Shown in pieces: positions 9,270-18,413 of a DNA stretch of 64,000 bases. Each line of letters opens with the position of its first letter. Positions within the stretch are counted from its first letter, which is position 1. The position numbers and the translations under genes are program-made. The DNA comes from an uncultured Verrucomicrobiota bacterium. GTDB lineage: Bacteria; Verrucomicrobiota; Verrucomicrobiia; Limisphaerales; UBA1412. The stretch lies in contig CALXMK010000006.1 of the NCBI GenBank assembly GCA_944389455.1, positions 62,001 through 126,000 of the forward strand, written 5' to 3'. A model generated the notes under the pieces. That model made no database searches. It saw only the letters and a program-made list of their open reading frames with translations, and was not told the origin of the DNA.

Positions 9270-9752
9270 TTAGTATTTTTTGGAAAATCTTTTACGAGAA
9301 TCATCATTATCCGAAGAATTTCCTGATAGAGCTGTTTTATCTGATTCTGAAGGAGATACAATCGATTCAGATTGAACTAATGGAGCGGTTTGAGAAGAGG
9401 ATTCCGAGAGATTCTCCTGACTCATTTGCTTTTCTGTATGCCTTTTCTCGAGAGTTTCGATTGTATGCTGAAAAATATCGTGGAGTTTTTCTATGCTTTC
9501 CGTAATTAATTTCTCCTCTTTCGAAGATAAATTGCCTTTTGTCTTCACCTCAAGCATTTCCAGATTTGCAATCAAGATTTGAGCTGTATCCAAATCGAGA
9601 ATTCTCTGACCACTGTTTGGATCTGGAATTTGGCCCAAAGCAAAAAGAGCTGTCCGCGTTTGTTGGACAACAAGATTGCAAAACATGTTTTCCATAATTT
9701 GCTGTTCCGACATATCCTCTTCAGGTGAGGTATAAAATTGTTCTTCACTCAT
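9270..9752 (-). CDS. DUF1844 domain protein
   Basis: 160 residues. The first ~105 residues match the DUF1844 pattern: a NLVVQQTRTALFALGQIPDP helix-turn, a RILDLDTAQILIANLEMLE helix, then KTKGNLSSKEEKLI and a further helix. DUF1844 proteins are small, helical and widely conserved in PVC bacteria and relatives; their function is unknown. The remaining ~50 residues are Ser/Gln-rich and presumably disordered. It lies 25 bp downstream of the Lon-domain gene and 15 bp upstream of a small membrane protein gene, probably one operon. Confidence 0.75.
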   Translation of the reverse strand: MSEEQFYTSPEEDMSEQQIMENMFCNLVVQQTRTALFALGQIPDPNSGQRILDLDTAQILIANLEMLEVKTKGNLSSKEEKLITESIEKLHDIFQHTIETLEKRHTEKQMSQENLSESSSQTAPLVQSESIVSPSESDKTALSGNSSDNDDSRKRFSKKY

Positions 9753-9777
9753 TTTCTGCTATTTCTAAATTTAAAAA

Positions 9778-10455
9778 TTAAAATTCATCCGGGGAATTAG
9801 GCAAGCCATATGTCCTACAAAATATCTCATTAATTATTCGAAGACGCCGATTGATAGTATATTCGTTAAGAATGATTTGACGATCTTTCCCGGGAATAAT
9901 CATAGTGCTGGCAATCAGATCAGCTAAAACCCCCGGATGTTCAATCTGGTTTACATATTTTAAAAAGTCTTCCAGGGGTGTCGAAATGCACTGTGCGATT
10001 TTTGGAAAAACTCCTATGGAATTGTCATTAATATCTGATGGCAGATGAGACATCTTATTAACAACTTCATTGACTTGACGTTTTAATTTATTAGCTAAAA
10101 TATTAATATTCTCAGAGTCAAAAAAAGGCTCTTCTTCCAGCGGAGCTATTTCATAAATTGGATAGGGCCTTAAAGAAATAGGATGCTTAATTAGCATTCT
10201 TGCAAGCCCTTGTATCACAATGCGATAAGTATTATTCTGGCGAAGAGCGGCTCGAATCAATCCTAAACCAGAAATGGCACATGGAGTCTTACGTGGGGAA
10301 TCTTCATTGGCAAGCACCAATAAACGAGAGGTCTCCAGCGAGTCTTTTATCAGAAGACAATGGGAAGGTCTTTTGATGAGCAAAGGATGGACGCCTCCAG
10401 GAAACAAAGTAGTTTCAGGAAGAATCATGACCGGAATGCTGCTTGGCACCTGCAC
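9778..10455 (-). CDS. Lon substrate-binding-domain protein (LON N-terminal domain, no protease)
   Basis: 225 residues, all of it resembling the N-terminal substrate-binding domain of Lon: IPVMILPETTLFPGGVHPLL at the start (the P-L-P-x-x-x-x-F-P-G pattern), strand segments up to about residue 110, and a helical C-terminal half. There is no AAA+ or Ser-Lys protease domain, so it is a stand-alone adaptor- or binding-type protein. The frame opens with GTG at 10455, and the divergent coiled-coil gene starts 86 bp away. It heads the Lon-domain/DUF1844/small-membrane-protein group. Substrate recognition in protein quality control is plausible from the family but not shown here. Confidence 0.78.
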   Translation of the reverse strand: MQVPSSIPVMILPETTLFPGGVHPLLIKRPSHCLLIKDSLETSRLLVLANEDSPRKTPCAISGLGLIRAALRQNNTYRIVIQGLARMLIKHPISLRPYPIYEIAPLEEEPFFDSENINILANKLKRQVNEVVNKMSHLPSDINDNSIGVFPKIAQCISTPLEDFLKYVNQIEHPGVLADLIASTMIIPGKDRQIILNEYTINRRLRIINEIFCRTYGLPNSPDEF

Positions 10456-10503
10456 GTGCTGAGTATAAAAAAAAATATAACAAATGCAAGTTGAAGTTCA
10501 TTG

Positions 10504-10531
10504 TTGCAAAAAGTAGATAAATAAGTAAAAT
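10504..10531 (+). promoter_or_regulatory. promoter of the coiled-coil gene, near-leaderless
   Basis: TTGCAA (10504-10509), 16-bp spacer, TAAAAT (10526-10531). The ATG at 10542 is 10 bp after the -10 box, so the predicted leader is only about 4 nt. Spacer length and geometry repeat those of the pseudopilin promoter. Confidence 0.5.
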
Positions 10532-10541
10532 TCATGGCGGG

Positions 10542-11297
10542 ATGAAGGTTAAATTTGTCTTATCAGTTTTGTTGCTCGCCTGTATAGCCTTGGCAGGTTG
10601 GTTTTATATGTATCACAAAGATTCTCAGCTGCTGCAGAAGAATCTTGAAGAGGAAAATCTGGCATTGAATAGTCAGCTTAAAGATTATACAGATCAGAAC
10701 ATGGATCTTAACACAAGGGTTCAAAAGCTTCAGAGCGAGCTTCAAGTTGTTCGTACGGCCAATGAGACTTTATCGAATGAATTAGTACAAACGACAGCTC
10801 GATTAAATAAAACAGAAGCGGATGCGGCTGTAGCAGCCAAAAATGCGGAGGAAGTAATTGCCCAGAAAGAACAGCAAATTTCTGGATTAAGCGATGAAAA
10901 GACAGATCTTATTACACGTTTGGCGGCTTTAGATGAATCAATCAAAAAATTAGAAGCAGAATTGAGTGATACTAGCGGCAAACTTAATATGTCGGAGAAA
11001 AATCGTGAATTCTTAGTTGTTGAACTCAAGCGTCTTCAAACAGAAAAAGCGGAGTTGGAACGCCAACTTAACAGTATCGATTTCTTAACGGAACAAGTAC
11101 GCCGCTTGAAACAAGAAACAAGTGTTTCTGGTCGCTTGGATATTGTACGAAAAGGAATTTATGGATTCCGTAAAGGTGGCGAAAGAATGGTATTCAGCAA
11201 TGATAGAGCTATTCGAAGTCTTTCTAGGACGAACTACAATTTAAATGTTGAAGTTCACCAAGATGGAGAGACAGAGGTTTCACCAGATAATCAATAG
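10542..11297 (+). CDS. membrane-anchored coiled-coil protein, unknown
   Basis: 251 residues. One hydrophobic segment (residues 4-24, LSVLLLACIALAGWFYMY) is followed by a long heptad-repeat region (about residues 30-190, rich in Leu/Glu/Gln/Lys with no helix breakers), then a short basic tail (GRLDIVRKGIYGFRKGGERM). This predicts an inner-membrane anchor with a periplasmic coiled coil, as in several cell-envelope or division proteins, but no family is recognised. It is transcribed alone: its own promoter and a hairpin terminator surround it. Confidence 0.65.
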   Translation: MKVKFVLSVLLLACIALAGWFYMYHKDSQLLQKNLEEENLALNSQLKDYTDQNMDLNTRVQKLQSELQVVRTANETLSNELVQTTARLNKTEADAAVAAKNAEEVIAQKEQQISGLSDEKTDLITRLAALDESIKKLEAELSDTSGKLNMSEKNREFLVVELKRLQTEKAELERQLNSIDFLTEQVRRLKQETSVSGRLDIVRKGIYGFRKGGERMVFSNDRAIRSLSRTNYNLNVEVHQDGETEVSPDNQ

Positions 11298-11349
11298 GAT
11301 ATTTATTAATAACAACATCCCAGTTTTTATCTTTTAACTTTAATGTAGA

Positions 11350-11375
11350 CGGAGCCTCTTCGGAGGCCCCGTTTT
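11350..11375 (+). terminator. intrinsic terminator with UUCG tetraloop
   Basis: Stem CGGAGCCTC/GAGGCCCCG (one A-C mismatch) closed by a TTCG tetraloop, followed by TTTT. It separates the coiled-coil gene from uppP. Confidence 0.75.
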
Positions 11376-11385
11376 AATTTATCAA

Positions 11386-12195
11386 ATGGATTGGTTAATA
11401 GTCATTATTTTAGGAATTATTGAAGGAATTACAGAATTCCTTCCTATCTCATCCACAGGACATCTATTGCTTGCACAGGCCTTTTTGCCCAAATTAGATT
11501 TTTCTCGTTCTCAGTTGGATATGTTCAATGTGCTTATTCAAAGTGGAGCAGTGCTGGCAGTGATAGTAGTATTTTATGAGCGATGCAAGCAGCTCCTTTT
11601 AGAGTGGAAAAAACCGGAAGTTTTTGACTATTTGATAAAATTAAGCGTCGCTTTTTTAATTACGGGCATCGGGGGCCTATTGCTGAAAAAATTTGGTATG
11701 TGTCTTCCAGATACAGCCGCACCTGTGGCTTGGGCAACATTTATCGGAGGATTTGTGATTTTAATCATTGAATTTTTTATAAAAAATAAAAAACTTAAAG
11801 ATTCCCTCCCGTGGCATGTTGTTATTGTATTTGGAATCGCGCAATTACTGGCGGCAGTACTTCCTGGAGCCTCTCGCAGTGGCACAACTATTCTCCTTGC
11901 TTTGGCCATGGGGACGAATCGTAAAACTGCAACAGAGTTCTCTTTTATCTTGGGTATTCCAACGTTAGTGTCGGCTGGTTGTTTGGAGTTTGTAGGCTGT
12001 CTGAGAGAAACTGGGACCGACCAGCCTTGGGGATTGCTACTTATCGGACTGATTGTTTCTGCCGTAACAGCTTTTGTTGCGGTCAAATGGCTTCTTAAAT
12101 ATGTTCAGTCTCATAATTTTATAGGCTTTGGTTGGTATCGTATTATAGTTGGAGGTATTATATTAATTTGTGTTTTATCGGGTTGGGTAAAATAA
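11386..12195 (+). CDS. uppP: undecaprenyl-diphosphatase
   Basis: 269 residues of the BacA/UppP family, multi-pass inner-membrane enzymes that dephosphorylate undecaprenyl diphosphate to recycle the lipid carrier for peptidoglycan and polysaccharide export. Both signature regions are present: GIIEGITEFLPISSTGHLLL near the N-terminus (catalytic Glu and Ser/His) and PGASRSGTTILLALAMG (phosphate-binding Arg) near residue 165. About eight hydrophobic helices; full length. ribE follows after 10 bp, so the two are probably co-transcribed with the TPR, aroB and cimA genes downstream. Family members can confer bacitracin tolerance. Confidence 0.95.
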   Translation: MDWLIVIILGIIEGITEFLPISSTGHLLLAQAFLPKLDFSRSQLDMFNVLIQSGAVLAVIVVFYERCKQLLLEWKKPEVFDYLIKLSVAFLITGIGGLLLKKFGMCLPDTAAPVAWATFIGGFVILIIEFFIKNKKLKDSLPWHVVIVFGIAQLLAAVLPGASRSGTTILLALAMGTNRKTATEFSFILGIPTLVSAGCLEFVGCLRETGTDQPWGLLLIGLIVSAVTAFVAVKWLLKYVQSHNFIGFGWYRIIVGGIILICVLSGWVK

Positions 12196-12205
12196 TTATA
12201 ATTTT

Positions 12206-12811
12206 ATGTTTACTGGAATTATAGAAGAAACTGGCATAATCAGAGAGATTAGAGAAGGTGAGAAGTCTTTTGAAGTAGCTATTGAGTTAAAAAAATGTGC
12301 TCAAGGAATGCTAGTAGGAGGAAGTCTTGCTGTAAATGGATGTTGTCTTACTTTAGTAAAAGTAACTAAGAAGGATAATATTAATTTATATTGGTTTGAT
12401 CTCTTAAAGGAGACCTGGATAAGAACAAATTTTCAGTATGCAAATATAGGGTCTCTGGTGAATCTAGAGCGTCCACTCCGTGCCAATAGTGAGCTAGGAG
12501 GCCATTTTGTTACTGGGCATATTGATGGTCTTGGAAAAGTAGTTCGCTGGGAACAATCAGGAAAAGATTGGCTTTTAGATATAGAGCCAAATGGAGAACT
12601 GATGAAATATATCGTCTTTAAGGGAAGTATTGCAGTAGATGGGATTAGTCTGACGGTAGCTGCTGTGGATGAGAAATCCTTCCGGATATGGATCATTCCT
12701 CATACACTAGAAATGACTGCTCTTAAAGAACGCAAACCGGGTTCATTCGTAAATTTGGAAGCGGATATCCTTGGAAAATACGTTGAGAAATTTATGTCGG
12801 CAAGAAGATAA
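12206..12811 (+). CDS. ribE: riboflavin synthase alpha chain
   Basis: 201 residues. Riboflavin synthase catalyses dismutation of two 6,7-dimethyl-8-ribityllumazines to riboflavin. It shows the two tandem lumazine-binding half-repeats: MFTGIIEETG at the N-terminus with GGSLAVNGCCLTL, and in the second half GHFVTGHIDGLGKV with FKGSIAVDGISLTV. The N-terminal MFTGIIE strand is essential for trimerisation in the family. No other rib genes are adjacent, so the pathway is scattered. No Shine-Dalgarno site precedes the ATG. The next gene starts 13 bp downstream. Confidence 0.95.
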   Translation: MFTGIIEETGIIREIREGEKSFEVAIELKKCAQGMLVGGSLAVNGCCLTLVKVTKKDNINLYWFDLLKETWIRTNFQYANIGSLVNLERPLRANSELGGHFVTGHIDGLGKVVRWEQSGKDWLLDIEPNGELMKYIVFKGSIAVDGISLTVAAVDEKSFRIWIIPHTLEMTALKERKPGSFVNLEADILGKYVEKFMSARR

Positions 12812-12824
12812 AAGAGAAACTCAG

Positions 12825-15602
12825 ATGAGGAGAGTATTCTTAATATTTTGTATGATATTATGGGGAAACCTTTGTGGTTTATATGCCGAGGAAGAGGTCC
12901 CTGCAGAAAATATTTCCTCTCCGGCTGCGGATGAGAAAGCTACTCAAGAAGGAAAGTTGCCGAATGAGCTTTCATTATTTAATGCCGCAGTTATTTCTTA
13001 CAATGATAATCTTTTTGAGCGGGCTAAAGATGAATTTGCTCTATTTTGTATCAATTATCCCAATTCGACAAATTTGATCGATGCTACTGTCTATCAAGGC
13101 ATAGCACTGTACAGAATGGGAAAATTTGTAGAATCGTTGAATTTTTTTCGTCCATTAATTTCTGAGACAAATAATGCGGCTCTATCAGCTGGAAAAGATC
13201 GATATCTTTATTGGAGTGGGCTTTCATCTTTTAAACTTCAAGATTTTCCAGGGGCTATTACTGCACTTTCTCGCCTAGTTTCTGAATATCCTAAATCATC
13301 TCTAATTCCAAATGCCCTTTACTATACAGGAAACTCATGGCAAAAGTTAGGAAATACCAAGAAAGCTATTGAACTATTTAATACCCCTGACGGAATTTTT
13401 CAAACATTGTCCCAGCAGATGCCTAATAATGCATATATTATTCAGAGCTGGCTTCTATTAGCAGAAATGTATTTAATGCAAAATTCCTTTGAAAAAGTTC
13501 AGGAGATTTTATTAAAGATAGCAGAACACAACTTGCCTCCGGAGTTGCAATGGAGACAACTTTATTTACAGACACAACTGAGCATGGCTCAACAAGATCT
13601 TAATGGAGCTGGTGTATGTGTAACTAATTTACTGAAATTAACAACAGATGCAGGCCTGCTTAATTTGGAATATCAAGCATTGGCTCTTCAAGGGGATCTC
13701 TTACGACAGGAGAACAGAATTGATGATGCTGTAAAAGTTTATGAAAAAAATGTTTCCAATACTTTGATTCCTCGTAAAGATCGTTGGAATGCCTTGATGA
13801 ACATTGTGAAGATTGATATTGAATTAGGAAAACGAGATGCTGCCATTAATCTGCTAGAGTCTTTTCATACTGAATCTAAAGGGGATCCTTATAATGATGA
13901 AATACTTGTAACTTTAGGTAATCTCTATTTGCAAAATTATTATCAGAATATTCCTTATATCCGAATGATTGAACCAGGGATGGGGATTGGAAATCCTGCG
14001 ATGCAGAAAGCATATCAACATTATACCAATTTAATGTCTACTTTTACTAATAGCCCTTTTTTGTCAAAAGCGTGTCTTAATTTAGGTCTATGCTATTGGG
14101 AGTTGGGGTTCCCAAAAAATTCTATTGATTCTTTTTCTAAGGCAGTGGCTTCTATCCCTATTTCAGAAGATAATGCTTTCGCAAGAATCAAATTAGCAGA
14201 AGTACAATTTTATGAGAAAGATTTCCAGGGAACCTTGCAGACTATAGGTGCTTATTTGGAAATCTATGCTGATGCACCAGGATTGCCTGCCGAATTTCTG
14301 GAACAGGCTTACCATTTGCAATTGATTACTGCTGTCGAACTTCAAAATGAGGATCTTGCCAGACGTGCTATGGCTTCTATTTTGGAAAAATATCCTAAGG
14401 GCTATTTTACTGAAAGGGATCTATTATATTTAGGAAATTATTTATGCAATATTGGGAAAACAGCAGAGGGGAGAGATCTTTTTCAAGAATGTTTGACTCT
14501 TTTCCCCAATAGTGAATTGAATAGAGAAGCTTTACGGTCTTTAGCCAGGAGTTGGCTTTATGAGAGAAAATATGATGAAGCCATCAAATTATATGAAAAT
14601 TGGCTTACATCAAATCCAGAGTCGTCTCTTTTTTATTCTCAAACTGAATTTGAATTGGCTTGGTGTTATGCTCAATCAGGAGAAGATGAAAAAGCTTTAA
14701 AAGGTTTTTCTGATTTTGTAAATAAGTATCCTTCCGCAGCTGAGGTTGTTTTAGCTAAAAAATGGATAGCAGATCATTATTTTAATAATAAACAATTTAG
14801 TTTAGCAGAAGAGTCCTATCAGCAAATATTTGAGTCTGACAATTTGGTTTCCCCGACTAATTCATTCTCACTGGAAGCAAGGCTCATGGCAGCACGCTCT
14901 GCGTTTGCACGCGGTTCGTATAGGGATGCAGGAGAACATTTAAGAATTCTGATTAATCTCCTTCTAATTCCCCCAGCAAAACAGGTAGAAATGCTTGACG
15001 AAGCATTTATTTTGTTAGGGGATTCATTAACAGAAGAAAGTGCTTTCTCTGCAAATCCAAAGGATAGATTAGATCGTTATGCCAAAGCCATTAATGCTTA
15101 TTCTCGTGTTTCAAATGAAAGCTCTTTTCGAGCCGTAGCGCTTGGACGTATTGCTAATTGCCATTTTCAGCTTGCAGGCAATGAAACCGTCGACGATCGT
15201 CGGATTAAGTTAGCAATTCAATTTTATAAAGAGGCGATGAATCATCCCAAAGCAGCAGCAGTAACTCGACTTCACGCGGAATTAGGATTGGCAGCACTAT
15301 ATTACCAGCAATCAATGAATCCGAAATTGGAGTCAACCGTGCGCACTCAAGACTTAGCATTGGCCCTTGATCACTATTTAAATGTTTATCAAGGGAAAAA
15401 TCTCTTGCCGGGAGAATTTGATGCCTTTTGTACCCAAAAGGCTGGAATGGAGGCTGCGCGAATTTTGGAAGAACAAGGAAGATGGAAAGAGGCTTTGGGC
15501 ATTTATAGGCGCTTGTTTGATTTGATAGAACCGCTTAGACCTCTCTTGAGAGAGAAAATTAGATACGTATCTAGTCGAATTCCCAGTCAAAACAAGGATT
15601 AA
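12825..15602 (+). CDS. exported TPR-repeat protein
   Basis: 925 residues from the ATG at 12825. The frame is open further upstream, but this start puts a good Sec signal peptide (RRVFLIFCMILWGNLCGLYA|EE) at the N-terminus. The mature protein is almost entirely helical tetratricopeptide repeats (for example YNDNLFERAKDEFALFCINY, then VYQGIALYRMGKFVESLNFF), about 20 copies, similar in type to the BamD/YbgF(CpoB) exported TPR proteins that scaffold envelope complexes. No catalytic domain seen. It lies between ribE (13 bp) and aroB (26 bp), apparently in one operon. Its specific partner is unknown. Confidence 0.75.
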   Translation: MRRVFLIFCMILWGNLCGLYAEEEVPAENISSPAADEKATQEGKLPNELSLFNAAVISYNDNLFERAKDEFALFCINYPNSTNLIDATVYQGIALYRMGKFVESLNFFRPLISETNNAALSAGKDRYLYWSGLSSFKLQDFPGAITALSRLVSEYPKSSLIPNALYYTGNSWQKLGNTKKAIELFNTPDGIFQTLSQQMPNNAYIIQSWLLLAEMYLMQNSFEKVQEILLKIAEHNLPPELQWRQLYLQTQLSMAQQDLNGAGVCVTNLLKLTTDAGLLNLEYQALALQGDLLRQENRIDDAVKVYEKNVSNTLIPRKDRWNALMNIVKIDIELGKRDAAINLLESFHTESKGDPYNDEILVTLGNLYLQNYYQNIPYIRMIEPGMGIGNPAMQKAYQHYTNLMSTFTNSPFLSKACLNLGLCYWELGFPKNSIDSFSKAVASIPISEDNAFARIKLAEVQFYEKDFQGTLQTIGAYLEIYADAPGLPAEFLEQAYHLQLITAVELQNEDLARRAMASILEKYPKGYFTERDLLYLGNYLCNIGKTAEGRDLFQECLTLFPNSELNREALRSLARSWLYERKYDEAIKLYENWLTSNPESSLFYSQTEFELAWCYAQSGEDEKALKGFSDFVNKYPSAAEVVLAKKWIADHYFNNKQFSLAEESYQQIFESDNLVSPTNSFSLEARLMAARSAFARGSYRDAGEHLRILINLLLIPPAKQVEMLDEAFILLGDSLTEESAFSANPKDRLDRYAKAINAYSRVSNESSFRAVALGRIANCHFQLAGNETVDDRRIKLAIQFYKEAMNHPKAAAVTRLHAELGLAALYYQQSMNPKLESTVRTQDLALALDHYLNVYQGKNLLPGEFDAFCTQKAGMEAARILEEQGRWKEALGIYRRLFDLIEPLRPLLREKIRYVSSRIPSQNKD

Positions 15603-15628
15603 CTTTTACAAAAGTATTTAAAAACCTT

Positions 15629-16729
15629 ATGAATTTAGAAAAGGTATGTGTTGATCTGAAAACAAGATCATATAATATTCTTATTGGTCAAAATTTACTA
15701 AATCAGATCGGATTATTTTGTCGAAGCATTCTCCCTTCACAGAAAGGAGTTCTCATTGGAGATTCCAATACGACAGCGCTCTATAAAGAAGATTGCCTTA
15801 TTTCCTTGCTCAAAGAAAATTTTCATGTTTCTTCCTGGCAGTTTCAGGCTGGTGAGAAATCAAAGAATTTGACTATATTAGGTAGATTATACGATTTTCT
15901 GGCCGAAGAAAAATTAGATAGAAAATCTTTTCTCATAGCTCTAGGAGGTGGAGTTGTTGGAGATATAGTAGGTTTAGCGGCGGCTACCTATCTGCGTGGC
16001 ATTCCATTTATTCAAGTTCCCACAACCCTTTTGGCGCAAGTTGATAGTTCTGTAGGGGGAAAAACAGCAATAGATTTGCCATCTGGGAAAAATTTAGTAG
16101 GAGCATTCTATCAACCTAATCTTGTTTTATGCGATGTCAATCTGTTAAAAACTCTTCCACGACGAGAGTTGATTTGTGGTTTAGCAGAAGTTGTTAAATA
16201 TGGCATTATTTTGGACAGAGATTTTTTTGACTTTTTAGAAACCCATATTGAAGGGATTTTGGCTTTGGAAACCAGTTTATTAACAACCGTCGTTAAGAGA
16301 TGTTGTGAATTGAAAGCTTCCGTCACAGCAGCAGATGAGACGGAAACTGGTAAAAGAGCCATTCTCAACTTTGGGCACACCATCGCACATGCTATAGAGG
16401 TAGTTTCTGGCTATGGTAAATATACGCATGGAGAGGCTGTTGCAATAGGATCTTTGATTGCTTGTAAGCTTTCAGAGACTCTTATGGGTTTTCCTCCGGC
16501 AGAAACAGAACGAATAGAAAAATTTTTTATTAAAATTGGATTGCCTGTTTCTCTTGTTTCTACAGAAATTCGAAGTGTGGATTCTCTAGTCCTTGCAATG
16601 CAAAATGATAAAAAAACATTAGCTGGAATTCCGAGATTTGTTCTAGTCCAACATATAGGTGAAGCTAAATTTGGCTGTCAAGTGCCAGAGAGCTTACTTA
16701 GAAAAAGCATAGAAGAATTTATTAGATGA
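15629..16729 (+). CDS. aroB: 3-dehydroquinate synthase
   Basis: 366 residues, full length. This NAD+- and metal-dependent enzyme makes the second step of the shikimate pathway, converting DAHP to 3-dehydroquinate. It has the signature GGGVVGDIVGLAAATYLRG, then PTTLLAQVDSSVGGKTAID, the metal-binding GLAEVVKYG and NFGHTIAHAIE regions, and HGEAVAIG. aroF (DAHP synthase) is found 30 kb away, so the pathway is dispersed. The ATG has no Shine-Dalgarno site. cimA follows after 25 bp, probably on the same transcript. Confidence 0.96.
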   Translation: MNLEKVCVDLKTRSYNILIGQNLLNQIGLFCRSILPSQKGVLIGDSNTTALYKEDCLISLLKENFHVSSWQFQAGEKSKNLTILGRLYDFLAEEKLDRKSFLIALGGGVVGDIVGLAAATYLRGIPFIQVPTTLLAQVDSSVGGKTAIDLPSGKNLVGAFYQPNLVLCDVNLLKTLPRRELICGLAEVVKYGIILDRDFFDFLETHIEGILALETSLLTTVVKRCCELKASVTAADETETGKRAILNFGHTIAHAIEVVSGYGKYTHGEAVAIGSLIACKLSETLMGFPPAETERIEKFFIKIGLPVSLVSTEIRSVDSLVLAMQNDKKTLAGIPRFVLVQHIGEAKFGCQVPESLLRKSIEEFIR

Positions 16730-16754
16730 TTCTTTCAAAAGAAAAATTATAAAA

Positions 16755-18329
16755 ATGAGCAATATTATTAGAATATATGATACAACCCTTCGTGATGGAA
16801 GCCAAGGGGAGGGAATTAACTTTTCAGTAAATGATAAAATTAAAATTGTAGAGAAACTAGATGCTTTTGGAATACAATTTGTAGAAGGAGGTTGGCCTGG
16901 ATCTAATCCCAGAGATGTAGAGTTCTTTAACGAAATTTCTAAAAAAAAGTTTAAACAAACTCAAATTGTTGCTTTTGGATCTACACGGCGAAAAAACATT
17001 GACGTTCAACAAGATGAACAAGTAAGATTATTGTTAGGAGCAGAGACACCGGCTATTGCTGTTTTCGGGAAAACATGGCTTCTTCATGTTCAAGAAGTTT
17101 TAAAGACAAGTCCGTCAGAAAACCTTGCCATGATTCGCGATACTGTAGCCTATTTAAAATCACATAATAAATGTGTACTTTTTGATGCCGAACATGCTTT
17201 TGATGGATATAAAGATAATCCAGAATATGCTTTGGAGGTTTTAAAAACAGCTGCAAGTGCTGGAGCAGATTGGATTACTTTGTGTGACACTAACGGGGGA
17301 ACCCTCCCTTCAGAAATCGGCACTATTGTCTCAGAAGTTTTAAAGGTTATTGGCAGCTCCGGCCTAGGAATTCATACTCATAATGATATTGGCATGGCAG
17401 AAGCAAATGCTCTTACTGCCATAGAAAAAGGGGCCCAAATGATTCAAGGAACGATCAATGGATTTGGAGAAAGAACTGGTAATTGCAACTTAATTAGCGT
17501 CATTCCAACTCTTCATTTCAAAATGAAGAGGAATGCTGTTCCTGATGAATCTTTGCCAAAACTCAAACAGCTTTCTCAATTTGTCTATGAAATTGCCAAT
17601 ATGCTTCCCAACCCCGCAGAACCATGGGTTGGGAATTCTGCCTTTGCGCATAAAGGTGGAATGCACGTTAATGCTGTACAAAAATTAGCTAGAACTTTTG
17701 AACATATTGATCCCTCCGCTGTAGGGAATCACCGTAGAGTTTTAGTTAGCGACTTGTCAGGAAAAAGCAATATCATTCTTAAAGCCAAAGAATTAGGAAT
17801 TGAGTTAGAGAATTCATCTCCCGAATTAAGGTCCATTCTTAACACTATCAAACAAATGGAGCATCAAGGTTATGAATTTGAATCAGCAGAGGCATCCTTC
17901 ATGTTGTTGATTCAGAAAAAATTCAAAAAAGTCCAAGCTCCATTTACAATTGTCTCCTATCATATTTCGATGCGTTCCGATGGACAGAGCAAAATATGTG
18001 AGGCTACAATCAAGGTTCGAGTAGGAGATAAAATAGGCCATACTGTAGCAGATGGAATGGGCCCAGTGGAAGCATTAGATGGTGCTTTAAGGGCAGCATT
18101 GTTAGATTTTTACCCAAACCTAAAAGAGATGAAATTATCTGACTATAAAGTGCGCATATTAGAGAGCTCAAATGGTACTGCGGCTAAAACTCGCGTATTA
18201 ATCGATTCTTCAGATGGGACTCAGACTTGGGGAACTGTCGGTATGAGCTCAAATGTAATCGAAGCCAGTTTACAAGCACTTGTTGATAGTATTGAGTATT
18301 GGCTATTAAAAAAGAGGGGAGAGTTTTAA
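16755..18329 (+). CDS. cimA: (R)-citramalate synthase
   Basis: 524 residues of the alpha-isopropylmalate/homocitrate synthase family. The N-terminal TIM barrel begins with IRIYDTTLRDGSQGEGINFS (metal- and substrate-binding R-D). VEGGWPGSNPRD, HTHNDIGMAEAN (metal His pair), GFGERTGNCNL and the KGGMHVNAV loop follow. The WPGSNP signature and the overall length fit the CimA group that condenses pyruvate with acetyl-CoA, giving a threonine-independent route to 2-oxobutanoate and isoleucine. The C-terminal ~140 residues form the allosteric regulatory domain, so isoleucine feedback is expected. Last gene of the uppP-cimA series; it faces the convergent HEAT-like gene. Confidence 0.9.
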   Translation: MSNIIRIYDTTLRDGSQGEGINFSVNDKIKIVEKLDAFGIQFVEGGWPGSNPRDVEFFNEISKKKFKQTQIVAFGSTRRKNIDVQQDEQVRLLLGAETPAIAVFGKTWLLHVQEVLKTSPSENLAMIRDTVAYLKSHNKCVLFDAEHAFDGYKDNPEYALEVLKTAASAGADWITLCDTNGGTLPSEIGTIVSEVLKVIGSSGLGIHTHNDIGMAEANALTAIEKGAQMIQGTINGFGERTGNCNLISVIPTLHFKMKRNAVPDESLPKLKQLSQFVYEIANMLPNPAEPWVGNSAFAHKGGMHVNAVQKLARTFEHIDPSAVGNHRRVLVSDLSGKSNIILKAKELGIELENSSPELRSILNTIKQMEHQGYEFESAEASFMLLIQKKFKKVQAPFTIVSYHISMRSDGQSKICEATIKVRVGDKIGHTVADGMGPVEALDGALRAALLDFYPNLKEMKLSDYKVRILESSNGTAAKTRVLIDSSDGTQTWGTVGMSSNVIEASLQALVDSIEYWLLKKRGEF

Positions 18330-18373
18330 TTTCTAATACACTCCCCAGAATAAAGTTATAAAAACTATTCACT

Positions 18374-18413
18374 AGGTATGCCTCAAAATCCAGGAGGTCC
18401 AGGAGGCATACCT
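18374..18413 (-). terminator. hairpin across the stop codon of the HEAT-like gene
   Basis: A perfect 10-bp inverted repeat, AGGTATGCCT (18374-18383) and AGGCATACCT (18404-18413), enclosing the last codons of the minus-strand gene. On the minus strand a TTTTT follows about 9 nt after the stem, so it may act as a terminator despite the gap. Confidence 0.45.

Noticed and set aside
12771-12824. Longer start of the exported TPR protein overlapping ribE
   Set aside because: It would place 18 charged residues before the Sec signal peptide; ATG 12825 fits far better.
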